A stretch of DNA of 64,000 nucleotides from an uncultured Ulvibacter sp. (GTDB lineage Bacteria; Bacteroidota; Bacteroidia; Flavobacteriales; Flavobacteriaceae), in assembly GCA_913063405.1 (NCBI GenBank), contig CAJXZB010000004.1, positions 62,001 through 126,000 on the forward strand, read 5' to 3'. Shown piece by piece: positions 36,272 to 45,251 of the stretch. How positions within the stretch are numbered: position 1 is the first letter of the stretch; each line of letters opens with the position of its first letter. The translations under genes and the position numbers were made by a program. The notes beneath the pieces were generated by a model. The model searched no databases and was not told the DNA's origin. It saw nothing but the letters and a program-made list of their open reading frames with translations.

Positions 36272-36398
36272 ATGATCAAAAAAATACTCTTAATCTGTTT
36301 TTTTTTTGGACATTTCTTTTTCCCCAAGACAAGAAACAAGATAGCATTCTTCAAGTCTTAGAGACCCATATTGAAAAGGATAGTACTCGATAAAAACT
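36272..36398 (+). pseudogene. Frameshifted 5' end of the LytS-type sensor kinase gene
   Basis: An ATG at 36272 opens a signal peptide (MIKKILLICFFF) in one frame. After a T10 tract (36298-36307) and nearby T/C runs, the expected mature start (PQDKKQDSILQVLETHIEKDSTR) continues in a second frame. That frame stops at TAA 36391, and the kinase proper continues in a third frame as IKTLLEAVYYYRSGEF. Each shift is equivalent to loss of one base. Either the gene is decaying or two sequencing errors fall within 100 bases. Confidence 0.65.
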
Positions 36399-38111
36399 TT
36401 GCTAGAGGCTGTTTATTATTATCGTTCCGGAGAGTTTACGAAGGCAACTCCACTAATTAAGGAGGCGTTAGAGATTGCAAAAGAGAAAGGGTATAAGGAC
36501 TTCGAGGGTCTGGGCTATTTGTATTTATCGCGTAATCAAAGAAGAATGGGACTTCTTGACAAGGCAATTGAAAATGCCCTAGTTGCACTACAAATTTTTG
36601 AATCGCAAGAAGATCAACTGAACTTAATGCTTGGAAATAGCCACCTCGGTATGCTTTATCAAGAAACTGGTTCTCCCGAAGTGGCAATAGGGATGCACTT
36701 GGAGAATATCGCGCTATCAAAAAATGATCCTTCAAGCGGCGCTAAGGCTCGATATTACTTTGATCTTGGAAATGCTTATATGAAGGCAAAAGATTATAAA
36801 AACGCCGAAACCTATTTTTTGGAAGCGGTAACAATTTCTCAAGAAAGTAATTTTGTTCCTGGAGAAATGATTATGTTATCAACGCTTGGACAGCTTTATA
36901 AAGCTACTGGAGAACTTGATAAGGCTAAGGAGAACTTCAATAGAGTGCTGCCATATTTTGAAAAAACCGGACAATTTGCAAACATCGCAGCAATATATTA
37001 CGACTTAGCGACTATTAGCTCATTGGAAAATGAACATAAAGCCTCAATACCACTATATAATAAGTCGTTGAATATCTATAAGAAAATTGAAAACTTAATT
37101 TATATTCGAGACATTAACCAGAAATTATTTATTGCTTATAATATTAATCAAGACTACGAAAGGGCACAGGCAGCGAATAAAGTTTACAATGCTATTAACG
37201 ATTCCATCAATTCCAAGGAGCAAAAGGAAATGATTGCCGATATGAAAACTAAATATGAAACCGATAAGATTGCTTTACAGGGACAGGTTGCTGAGGCCGA
37301 AAGCTTACGCAACAGAAACTATTTTATTGGGGCCATAATAATCGCAGGTCTTATTTTATTAGCCTCATTGTTTTTCTTCGGAAAACTTAGAGAAAAGAAA
37401 AAGGCAGAATTGGTTACTATTGAGCTCCGAGAAACACAGAAGAGGCTAGCATTAGAAAAGCAATACCGTGAAAGCGAATTGAAGGCTTTAAAATCGCAAA
37501 TGAATCCGCATTTTATTTTTAACGCCCTTAATTCCATTCAAGAGTACATCGTTATGAACAAAAAGAATGAGGCAAGCGATTATCTTGGAAAATTTGCCGA
37601 TTTGATTAGAACGTATTTAAGTCACAGTGATACAGGAATAATATCTTTACAGGAAGAAATAGACAGTTTAAATATGTATCTAGATTTAGAGAGTCTTCGG
37701 TTTGAAGAAACACTTCATTATACATTAAACGCGGCTCAAGAGCTTAATAAAGATGTGATTCATATTCCAACAATGCTAATTCAACCATATATAGAAAATG
37801 CATTAAAACATGGCCTTTTGCATAAAAAAGAGGATCGTGAATTAGAAGTTTCATTTAATGCTTCCGAAGGGAAAAATATAGAATGCATTGTCAAAGACAA
37901 CAGAGTGGGAAGAGTTAAGGCCAAGGAAATTCAGGAGAAAAAAAGCGGATTACATAGATCTTTTGCCGCAAAGGCCACCGAAGAGCGACTGAGCCTACTT
38001 AATTATGGTAAAGAGAAAAAAATAGGGGTGGAGATTATTGATCTTTTTGATGAGGACAAAACAGCCCTTGGGACTAAGGTGATTTTAAGTATTCCAATAA
38101 CAGCACAATAG
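36399..38111 (+). CDS. TPR sensor histidine kinase, LytS/YehU type (5' end disrupted)
   Basis: The intact part encodes 570 residues from TTG 36399: tetratricopeptide repeats (about 1-270), a coiled coil, one membrane helix (308-328) and a HisKA_7TM-LytS-type kinase domain with the phospho-acceptor His371 in KSQMNPHFIFNALNSIQEY and the N-box PYIENALKHG. The glycine-rich DNG motif reads DNRVGR (500-505), with Arg502 at the glycine position. The signal peptide lies upstream in other frames, so as it stands the product would not be inserted normally. The LytTR regulator starts two bases after the stop, so they are a cognate pair. Confidence 0.8.
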   Translation: MLEAVYYYRSGEFTKATPLIKEALEIAKEKGYKDFEGLGYLYLSRNQRRMGLLDKAIENALVALQIFESQEDQLNLMLGNSHLGMLYQETGSPEVAIGMHLENIALSKNDPSSGAKARYYFDLGNAYMKAKDYKNAETYFLEAVTISQESNFVPGEMIMLSTLGQLYKATGELDKAKENFNRVLPYFEKTGQFANIAAIYYDLATISSLENEHKASIPLYNKSLNIYKKIENLIYIRDINQKLFIAYNINQDYERAQAANKVYNAINDSINSKEQKEMIADMKTKYETDKIALQGQVAEAESLRNRNYFIGAIIIAGLILLASLFFFGKLREKKKAELVTIELRETQKRLALEKQYRESELKALKSQMNPHFIFNALNSIQEYIVMNKKNEASDYLGKFADLIRTYLSHSDTGIISLQEEIDSLNMYLDLESLRFEETLHYTLNAAQELNKDVIHIPTMLIQPYIENALKHGLLHKKEDRELEVSFNASEGKNIECIVKDNRVGRVKAKEIQEKKSGLHRSFAAKATEERLSLLNYGKEKKIGVEIIDLFDEDKTALGTKVILSIPITAQ

Positions 38112-38113
38112 AT

Positions 38114-38869
38114 ATGAAGGCAATTATTATAGACGATGAGCGTAAAGCGCGGAACTTATTGAGCGTTCTTATTGAAGAGAATTGCCCAAAGATCACAGAA
38201 ATATTTGAAGCGGGCGATTTACTTTCGGGAGTAGAAATCATAAAATCTGAAGAGCCGAGCATCGTTTTTCTCGATATTGAAATGCCTGAACATTCTGGTT
38301 TGGAGATTCTAAATTTTATCGAAAAAGACATCATTAATTTTGAGATTATTTTTACCACAGCCTATAGCGAATATGCCATACAAGCGTTTCAACTCTCGGC
38401 CATCGACTATCTCTTAAAACCTGTTAGACCAAGTCAGGTAAGGGAGGCCGTTGACAAGGCCATCAAACTTATCGGAAAATCTCAAATTAACAATCGTCTC
38501 GAAGAACTAAAGAAAAGTCTAACTTCTTCTAATTTTGAGAAAATAGGCTTACCAGTTTCCAATGGAATTAAATTTGTGGACTTTAATGATATTATCATGC
38601 TAGAGGCGGACGGAATGTACACGAAGATTGCTACAAAATCGGAAGAGGAGATACTTATCAGTAAACCCCTAAAGCATTTTGCGGCTTTATTAGAGCAAAT
38701 GCCTAATTTCTATAGGCCTCACCGTTCCTACCTAATAAACCTTAAGTTCATTCAACAATATGTAAAGTCCGACGGTGACTATATCTTAATGGACAATGGA
38801 AAAACAGTGTCTATTTCCAAGGATAAAAAAGATGAATTCCTAACGATTGTTCAGAGTATAAGCTCATAG
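38114..38869 (+). CDS. LytTR-family response regulator
   Basis: Response regulator of 251 residues. The receiver domain (1-120) has the acidic pair DD at 7-8, phospho-acceptor Asp54 in FLDIEMP, and the LLKPV lysine motif. A linker precedes the LytTR DNA-binding domain (about 150-250), recognised by VDFNDIIMLEADGMYTKI and FYRPHRSYLINLKFIQQYV. It directly follows the sensor kinase gene. Three secreted-protein genes follow on the same strand and are plausible targets, but no LytTR-type direct repeats were established upstream of them. Confidence 0.93.
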   Translation: MKAIIIDDERKARNLLSVLIEENCPKITEIFEAGDLLSGVEIIKSEEPSIVFLDIEMPEHSGLEILNFIEKDIINFEIIFTTAYSEYAIQAFQLSAIDYLLKPVRPSQVREAVDKAIKLIGKSQINNRLEELKKSLTSSNFEKIGLPVSNGIKFVDFNDIIMLEADGMYTKIATKSEEEILISKPLKHFAALLEQMPNFYRPHRSYLINLKFIQQYVKSDGDYILMDNGKTVSISKDKKDEFLTIVQSISS

Positions 38870-38933
38870 CGATATCTTAGAAATCGAAAGCTGAATTTCA
38901 GAAACTATTACTACACTCTGTCATTTTCTTCAA

Positions 38934-38941
38934 TATTTTTG
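38934..38941 (+). promoter_or_regulatory. -7 promoter box of the small secreted protein gene
   Basis: TATTTTTG, an exact TAnnTTTG match, lies 25 bases before the ATG. No TTG was found at the -33 distance. Confidence 0.35.
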
Positions 38942-38966
38942 GAGAGTAATTATTAAACTTGAAAAT

Positions 38967-39287
38967 ATGAAAACAATATTTCTATTAGCAGCATTTGTTA
39001 TTTTTTCGGCTTTTATGCCAATCCAACAAACAACAAACACCAGCAACAACAATGAGGTTTCTGAGGTCGATTTTGCCAGTTTCAGTCTTATTAATGATAC
39101 CAAAGAAAAAGTGAGTATCCATACGGGGAGTGGGTTTGTTTCCTTAAATAAGGACTCAAAAACAAGCATTACATGCAAATTTGGGAAAGAAGTTCGTTGG
39201 GCAGAAAGTGGATCTAAGAAAGCAGTAATTTTCGAGATCACCAACGAGATGTGCAGTAAAACAATTAAACTCTCGAAATATCTATAA
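38967..39287 (+). CDS. Small secreted protein of unknown function
   Basis: A 106-residue protein with a clear signal peptide (MKTIFLLAAFVIFSAFMPIQQ). The mature part of about 85 residues has a polar Asn/Ser/Thr-rich start and a beta-rich body (FASFSLINDTKEKVSIHTGSG, KTSITCKFGKEVRW, AVIFEITNEMCSKTIKL) with two cysteines that could form a disulphide. No family is recognised. It is flanked by its own promoter box and a UUCG-loop terminator, so it is a single-gene transcript behind the LytTR system. Confidence 0.75.
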   Translation: MKTIFLLAAFVIFSAFMPIQQTTNTSNNNEVSEVDFASFSLINDTKEKVSIHTGSGFVSLNKDSKTSITCKFGKEVRWAESGSKKAVIFEITNEMCSKTIKLSKYL

Positions 39288-39320
39288 TGCCAACTAACCA
39301 AATTTTATTTTGAGGATATA

Positions 39321-39345
39321 GGCTGCATTCGTGCAGTCTTTTTTT
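39321..39345 (+). terminator. UUCG-loop intrinsic terminator
   Basis: GGCTGCA and TGCAGTC pair over seven bases (one G-T) around a TTCG tetraloop, followed by seven T residues. It ends the small secreted protein gene. Confidence 0.88.
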
Positions 39346-39468
39346 GTTTTTTATTCTGAAAATTTACGAGGTGATTCGGAAACCGAAAAAGGCATTTCAG
39401 CAATCCGAAGGAAAATCCCTTCTTGTATCGATTCATATTTGCAGCGTAATTAACCATTAACAGCAACT

Positions 39469-40821
39469 ATGAAATTTCTTATTAATTATCTAATCATTTT
39501 TACTTGCTTCGGAATTGTTTTCGGATATGCGCAAGAAAGTCAAAATAACATTTTAAAAAACTTCGAGTCAGGGAACTATACTGTTTATAAGCTTAATGAC
39601 AAGGAGAAATTTGAAAAAGTAAAGAAAACTTGGCCTGTCAATATTGCTAAAACAGGAGATAATGTATCTCAAGTTTTGGTAAAGCGTTCTGGAATTCTAG
39701 ACGAGCCATTTACCCCTGATGTTCCAGGTTACCCAGCGTATTTCGCTTATAAAACCTTCCGACTTTCTTTTTTAAAAGACTATGCGGTCTATTATGAATG
39801 GAATGGGAAGCAGCAGGCAACAACCAAGTACATTTTAGTTAAACCCAGCGGTAGTTTTGGAAGTAATTGGGAAACAACCAATAAGAACGTTGCGGCATAT
39901 GCTACGGCTACATTTAAAAACCAAACGGGGGCGAGGGCCAACGTAAAAGAGGCAAAAGCCGAAATAGCCGAAGTTGAACGAAAAGTAAATTCTTTAGAAG
40001 GTAAAGCTGTCGCAAAGATCGAAATTCAATTGGTCTCTAAGCCAGCTAAGGTAGCACACTTTAGCGAGGCGATTAATTACGGAGTAGTTGCCTCCCTAAA
40101 AGATGGATCGCAGCTAAAGACGTCCAATTTAGGAGGAAAAATTCCATGGGAAGATTTTAAGCTCAATAACGAGGGTTGCAGTAATACCAGGGAAACCGTA
40201 AGAGTTGATGAAGACGCATCGAAGTTTCCAAATGATGAGATCGTCCTACGTCTTAGTTCGGTTTACCATCCCTCATTGAAAGCCGAAAAGAAAATAGTAA
40301 CCACCAATGATGTTTCCATACGTGTAAATCGAAATGGTTTTTGGGGTCATGATCGCCGAAAACATATGGCCATTACACAAGGATTAGATGGACAGCATGC
40401 TGGTCGAGGAGACAATTTAACTGTGAAAGTTAAGACTGTAAAACACAAACAGACCGAAGGGTCTATCAACAAAATAGAGATTTATAATGAAACAAAGGGT
40501 AAAACAGTAGCACGCTATAAACTTTCATTGGACACCGAGCTTACCATAAACGCAGTAGGTGGTCAAGGTATGAACGCCTTCGATGGCTCTAGTGGAAGAC
40601 CCGATGGTGGCCACGGAGGAAATGGAGGAGCAGGAGGAAATGTAACTTTTGTTAAGGATCCATCAGCGGTAAAACACAATATTAAAATTAATACAGATGG
40701 TGGTAAGGGAGGCAAAGGAGGGGCTCCTAAATATTCTTCTGCAAGTCATGGGAGAACAGGTTCAAGTGGTGACAATGGTACCCTTAAGACCGAAACTAAA
40801 AATGTAACACTAAACTTTTAA
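39469..40821 (+). CDS. Secreted protein with glycine-rich C-terminal domain
   Basis: A 450-residue protein with a signal peptide (MKFLINYLIIFTCFGIVFGYAQ). The N-terminal 330 residues are of mixed composition with beta-sandwich-like segments (KIEIQLVSKPAKVAHFSEAINYGVVASLKDG and DEIVLRLSSVYHPS). The last 90 residues are very rich in glycine, with G-x-G-G-x-G-G runs (DGGHGGNGGAGGN, DGGKGGKGGAP), a composition seen in structural or adhesive proteins. No named family and no T9SS sorting domain is seen. It is followed 26 bases later by another secreted protein gene, so the two are probably co-expressed. The function is unknown. Confidence 0.75.
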   Translation: MKFLINYLIIFTCFGIVFGYAQESQNNILKNFESGNYTVYKLNDKEKFEKVKKTWPVNIAKTGDNVSQVLVKRSGILDEPFTPDVPGYPAYFAYKTFRLSFLKDYAVYYEWNGKQQATTKYILVKPSGSFGSNWETTNKNVAAYATATFKNQTGARANVKEAKAEIAEVERKVNSLEGKAVAKIEIQLVSKPAKVAHFSEAINYGVVASLKDGSQLKTSNLGGKIPWEDFKLNNEGCSNTRETVRVDEDASKFPNDEIVLRLSSVYHPSLKAEKKIVTTNDVSIRVNRNGFWGHDRRKHMAITQGLDGQHAGRGDNLTVKVKTVKHKQTEGSINKIEIYNETKGKTVARYKLSLDTELTINAVGGQGMNAFDGSSGRPDGGHGGNGGAGGNVTFVKDPSAVKHNIKINTDGGKGGKGGAPKYSSASHGRTGSSGDNGTLKTETKNVTLNF

Positions 40822-40847
40822 CTATCAATAATTAAATTATATTAAAA

Positions 40848-42077
40848 ATGAAAAAACAAATACTATTAACAGCAGCACTAAGTTTATTCCTAATTGTTGG
40901 AGTAAGTAACACAGCGGAAGCACAATTTGGGAAGAACACAAAGAAAGCACTTGGCCTAGGCAAGAAAGGTAAAAACAAAGTGAAAAAAGTCAAAGGGAAA
41001 AAAGGAGGTTCCTTTGGTGAATTCAATAATGAAACGGATGCACTAGGAATCACGGGCGAATATTTTGGTCTTGTGGATACAAGAGCATTTGGATTTCGAT
41101 TCGTAAAAGAAGCTGAAGGGAAGATTGTAGATGAGCTTCATTATTTCGAGAAAAAGGGAGACGAACCTCAACTTAAAATGGATATGAAGGAAAGTTATCA
41201 CCGCAAGAATCAGGTAAAATTATTCTTCAAATGGATGTCAGCGAGTGCATCGGGTTATGTAGAAGTGATTGAAGTTGCTCCGGGAGTATTGGCGCAGATT
41301 AAGGGAGACCGAAGTGCTAATGATTACGACACCCCTATTCCTGTAGATGCCAAAAGAACTGTGGTTGACGTGATGGCTAAAAACAAAGCGGATTTAGATA
41401 CGTGGGATATAGAAACTGTACAGGCCAAGGTGGATATGATTATTGGTGCTTTGAAAGGTGCTGCAGGTGACAAAGCAAAGAAACAATTAATGAAGTATGA
41501 CGTTTATAAAAATTACAAAGGAAAGATAGCTTTCACCAAGGGAACCAATTATTTGAGAAACCAGAAAGCGAATCAACCAACCGAGAAAGAGGCTAATTTT
41601 ATCACGAAGAGAGAGTTGGGGGAAACGGTTGCTTTTAAGCCGTATTTTGACAAGCCATTAGAGCAGTCTCACCCAGGAGCATGGTTTAATATTACTTACG
41701 AAATGGCCAGCGTGAAAACTGATCGTGAAGCATTACGTAAATCGAGTTCAGTTTTTGCAAAAAACATTCCACAGATAGATGATGACCAAGATAAATTCTA
41801 TTTCTGGTATCCAAAAGTTACTATAAATACGTCGAATAATGTGGCTGATTATGCTTTCTTAGAGTTGCTACGTTTAATTCAAGACAAGCTTCAAGCAGGG
41901 CAGACTTATGACCTTAAAGTTACTGTTTGGGCATATAAAGATGGTGCGAATATCGATCCTGTTGCAACTGGGACCATTCAGTTGGAATATACAACCGACG
42001 AAAATGGAACTAAGAAAAGACTGTTTGAACCAGTTCAAGGTTGGGTATCTAAAATTGAAGACGTTCTTGATGAATAG
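40848..42077 (+). CDS. Secreted protein with lysine/glycine-rich N terminus
   Basis: A 409-residue protein with a signal peptide ending near AEAQ-FGK. The mature N terminus is a highly basic stretch (KNTKKALGLGKKGKNKVKK and onwards, about 30 residues with more than 12 lysines). The rest is acidic and neutral, with a beta-rich C-terminal half (DKFYFWYPKVTINTSNN and TYDLKVTVWAYKDGA). I do not recognise a family. It is the second gene of a unit with the glycine-rich protein and ends before a strong terminator. The basic segment could bind an anionic surface polymer; that is inference. Confidence 0.75.
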   Translation: MKKQILLTAALSLFLIVGVSNTAEAQFGKNTKKALGLGKKGKNKVKKVKGKKGGSFGEFNNETDALGITGEYFGLVDTRAFGFRFVKEAEGKIVDELHYFEKKGDEPQLKMDMKESYHRKNQVKLFFKWMSASASGYVEVIEVAPGVLAQIKGDRSANDYDTPIPVDAKRTVVDVMAKNKADLDTWDIETVQAKVDMIIGALKGAAGDKAKKQLMKYDVYKNYKGKIAFTKGTNYLRNQKANQPTEKEANFITKRELGETVAFKPYFDKPLEQSHPGAWFNITYEMASVKTDREALRKSSSVFAKNIPQIDDDQDKFYFWYPKVTINTSNNVADYAFLELLRLIQDKLQAGQTYDLKVTVWAYKDGANIDPVATGTIQLEYTTDENGTKKRLFEPVQGWVSKIEDVLDE

Positions 42078-42164
42078 TCCAAGCGTTTATAAATTATATT
42101 AACTCGTTGATGGTTGGATTACCACTAAAAGTTTATTGACTAACTAACGGTAATCCTATGATGA

Positions 42165-42194
42165 ATCGTCCCTAATTTTTTAGGGGCGATTTTT
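42165..42194 (+). terminator. Intrinsic terminator of the secreted-protein pair
   Basis: ATCGTCCCTAA and TTAGGGGCGAT form an 11-pair stem with one G-T and a TTTT loop, followed by TTTTCGTTTT. Confidence 0.88.
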
Positions 42195-42329
42195 CGTTTT
42201 AGTCAATGTAAATATTTATTAAGTCGAAAAAGAAGTTAATTTTTCAAAAAAGTTAAAATTATCTTAAACATTGATGGATTCTGTCACGAATCATTGCTTT
42301 TCCAGTCTCTTTATATAAACTAATCCATT

Positions 42330-44981
42330 ATGACTCGTAAATCAACCTTTGCGCTGCTCATTTGTTTATGCCATTCGCTTCTCGCTTTTTCGCAGACCGA
42401 TGGAACTTCTAACACAGAGCAAACACCTTCAGAAAAAAGAGTTTATACCACTAGCTCGATAAACGATCAGACGGCACCTAAACTAGATGGGGTCTTTGAT
42501 GAGGTGGTCTGGAATGAGGTTGAGTGGACAAGTGATTATGTGGAAAACCAACCTGATAATGGGACACCTCCTACTGAGCAAACTAGATTCAAGATTGTAT
42601 ATGACGATAAAAATCTATACATAGCTGTTCATTGCTTGGATGCCGAACCAGATAAAATAGAAAGACGTCTTTCTCGTAGAGATGGACTTGAAGGTGATTG
42701 GGTAGAATTTAATATTGATAGTTATAACGACGACCGTACTGGGTTTTCATTTACTATTACCGCTGCTGGAGTTAAGGGAGATGAGTTTATATCGAATAAT
42801 GGAAATAATTGGGATGGCAGTTGGAATCCGATTTGGTATGCGAAGACTTTGATTGGCTTGAACGGTTGGACAGCAGAGCTCCGTATTCCTTTAAGTCAGT
42901 TACGCTTCGGAAATGAGGAAGAACAAATTTGGGGGCTGCAATCTACTCGACGTTATTTCAGAAATGAAGAGCGATCGTTATGGCAACCTGTTTTGCCAAA
43001 TGCTCCTGGTTGGGTGAGTGAATTTGGAGAACTTAGAGGTTTAATAGGTTTAAAACCTCAGAAGCAATTAGAAATTCAGCCATACGTTTTAGGGCAGATA
43101 GATACTTTTGAAGAAGAAGAAGGGAATCCGTTTCGAGATGGGACTGATATGAGCGGAACGGTAGGGATAGATGCAAAAATTGGAATAACCAATGATCTTA
43201 CATTAGATCTTACCATTAACCCAGACTTCGGGCAGGTAGATGCAGACCCTGGGGCTATCGCACTTGACGGCTTCGAAATATTTTTTGAAGAACGACGTCC
43301 GTTTTTTGTAGAAAATAAGAACATATTTGACTCTCGAGTTGGAGGAGGGCAAGACAATTTGTTTTTCACGAGACGTATTGGAAGAAGCCCTCAAGGAAGT
43401 GTAGGTGACGACAATGTGGAGTTTGCTGATCAGCCGAATAATTCTACGATTTTAGGAGCGGCTAAATTTAGCGGAAAGACTAAAAATGGTTGGTCTCTTG
43501 GAGTACTAGAGAGCGTAACTGCGAAAGAGTTTGCCAAAACCAGGGACGTGAATAATGAAAAAGGAAAAACGGTAGTTGAACCGTTAACCAATTATTTTGT
43601 TGGAAGAGCTCAAAAGGATTTTAATGATAGAAATTCATATATAGGAGGGGTTTTTACCTCAACACATAGAAGAATGGACCCCAATGTGTCTTTTTTGCAT
43701 AGTCATGCATATTCTGGAGGGTTAGATTTTAGACATAATTGGAGAGAACGGAAGTATTATATTCTGGGAAAGGCAGTTCTTAGTTCAGTTCGGGGAAGTG
43801 CAGAAGCCATTGAGCGAACGCAGACCTCCTTGACTCATCTATTTCAAAGAGAAGATGCTGGTCATGTAGGTGTGGACTCAACCAGAACATCTTTAATAGG
43901 TACCGGTGGCAGTTTTGAAATTGGAAAAGGAGGGGGCGGTAATTGGCGCTATAATGCGGGAGGCAATTATAAGTCACCAGAGCTAGAATTGAACGACCTT
44001 GGATTTTTACGACAGGCGGATTTAATCCAGCAATATGCAAATTTGAGACGTTTGTTTAATAAACCAACGAGCTGGTATAGACGTATGAACTTTGGTTTGA
44101 ATCAGTTTACGAGTTATGATTTTGACGGAAACTTCAACCGATTACAAATAGAGGTCAACGGAAATATTAATTATAAGAATAACTGGTGGAGTGCCTTTGG
44201 AGGTGCTCATAAACCAAGAATTTATACCAATACAGTTTTAAGAGGTGGTCCTCGCTGGCGTTGGAGTCAAGAGAATTTCTGGTATCTATTTTCTGGAACG
44301 GATCAACGTAAGAAGTTGAGTATGACTTTAGGATATGTCAATTCACGCACTAAGCAAGAGAACTTCGGCTTAGATAGATATGAAGTTCGCTTTAGATACC
44401 AACCGTTAAATGCATTAAGCATTTCTTTGGAAACAGAATACGAAACAAATCCAAACAAGACTCAGTATGTAACACAACAGGATTTTGACGGAATGAATAG
44501 ATATATTACTTCGGAAATAGATTTTGAAACCCTTAGTGCTACGCTTCGAATAAACTATACTATAAACCCTAACCTTACCATACAATATTATGGGCAGCCG
44601 TTTATAGCAAAGGGTAGTTATAGTAACTTCAACTATGTAAATGATCCTACTGCGAAAAGCTTAGATGAGAGGGTAAGACTATATGAAAATGATCAGATTT
44701 CATTTCAGGATGATGTGTATTCAGTTGACGAAGATAAAGATGGAACTACAGATTATTCCTTTGATAAGCCGGACTTTTCGTTTGCACAATATCGATCTAA
44801 CTTGGTGGTGCGTTGGGAATATATTCCAGGTTCAGAGGTCTTCTTTGTATGGTCTCAAGGAATTAACGGTGATGAAGGTGATGCAAGCGATACTTTTGGG
44901 GGGATTGCTGATAGACTTATCCTCAAAAGAAAACCTGAAAATACTTTTCTAATTAAGGCTACCTACCGCTTTGTACTCTAG
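42330..44981 (+). CDS. DUF5916 outer-membrane protein with CBM9-like domain
   Basis: An 883-residue protein with a signal peptide (cleavage near AFSQ-TDG). Residues about 45-210 form a family 9 carbohydrate-binding-like domain (LDGVFDEVVWNEVEW, FKIVYDDKNLYIAVHC, GWTAELRIPLSQLRFG). The rest is the DUF5916 barrel, recognised by LTINPDFGQVDADPGAIALDGFEIFFEERRPFFVENKNIF and a C-terminal aromatic strand (KATYRFVL). Family members are common in Bacteroidota and are thought to sit in the outer membrane; the ligand is unknown. It is a single gene with no obvious partner. Confidence 0.9.
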   Translation: MTRKSTFALLICLCHSLLAFSQTDGTSNTEQTPSEKRVYTTSSINDQTAPKLDGVFDEVVWNEVEWTSDYVENQPDNGTPPTEQTRFKIVYDDKNLYIAVHCLDAEPDKIERRLSRRDGLEGDWVEFNIDSYNDDRTGFSFTITAAGVKGDEFISNNGNNWDGSWNPIWYAKTLIGLNGWTAELRIPLSQLRFGNEEEQIWGLQSTRRYFRNEERSLWQPVLPNAPGWVSEFGELRGLIGLKPQKQLEIQPYVLGQIDTFEEEEGNPFRDGTDMSGTVGIDAKIGITNDLTLDLTINPDFGQVDADPGAIALDGFEIFFEERRPFFVENKNIFDSRVGGGQDNLFFTRRIGRSPQGSVGDDNVEFADQPNNSTILGAAKFSGKTKNGWSLGVLESVTAKEFAKTRDVNNEKGKTVVEPLTNYFVGRAQKDFNDRNSYIGGVFTSTHRRMDPNVSFLHSHAYSGGLDFRHNWRERKYYILGKAVLSSVRGSAEAIERTQTSLTHLFQREDAGHVGVDSTRTSLIGTGGSFEIGKGGGGNWRYNAGGNYKSPELELNDLGFLRQADLIQQYANLRRLFNKPTSWYRRMNFGLNQFTSYDFDGNFNRLQIEVNGNINYKNNWWSAFGGAHKPRIYTNTVLRGGPRWRWSQENFWYLFSGTDQRKKLSMTLGYVNSRTKQENFGLDRYEVRFRYQPLNALSISLETEYETNPNKTQYVTQQDFDGMNRYITSEIDFETLSATLRINYTINPNLTIQYYGQPFIAKGSYSNFNYVNDPTAKSLDERVRLYENDQISFQDDVYSVDEDKDGTTDYSFDKPDFSFAQYRSNLVVRWEYIPGSEVFFVWSQGINGDEGDASDTFGGIADRLILKRKPENTFLIKATYRFVL

Positions 44982-45196
44982 GGAATAAGGTTTGGTCGAA
45001 AAAGAAGGGTTATTCAACGAAAACAACTTTTAGAACCATATCAATGTTAGGTAATTGGTTCGTCAATGTATAGATTTGATTAGGTTAGGTTTAGAATTGA
45101 TTCATGCATTTGGCAGTTTCAATTTAAACAAACGTTACTATTTAGGTTAGTACATGTTTGGCGTTCTTAGTTTTTTACTACTTGACAGGGTTTATG

Positions 45197-45212
45197 TTAA
45201 GAACGTTCTTAA
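45197..45212. repeat. Perfect 16-bp palindrome
   Basis: TTAAGAACGTTCTTAA reads the same on both strands, with no loop, unlike a terminator. It lies two bases from a strong hairpin between two convergent genes. A protein-binding site is possible; no function is shown. Confidence 0.45.
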
Positions 45213-45214
45213 TG

Positions 45215-45242
45215 GGTGTTTCTCTTTAATTAGAGGAACACC
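45215..45242. terminator. Bidirectional hairpin between DUF5916 and methyltransferase genes
   Basis: GGTGTTTCTCT and AGAGGAACACC pair over 11 bases with one G-T around a six-base loop, nine bases beyond the methyltransferase stop. The plus strand continues with TTTATTATTTTATTT. The minus strand lacks a T tract. Confidence 0.6.
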
Positions 45243-45251
45243 TTTATTATT

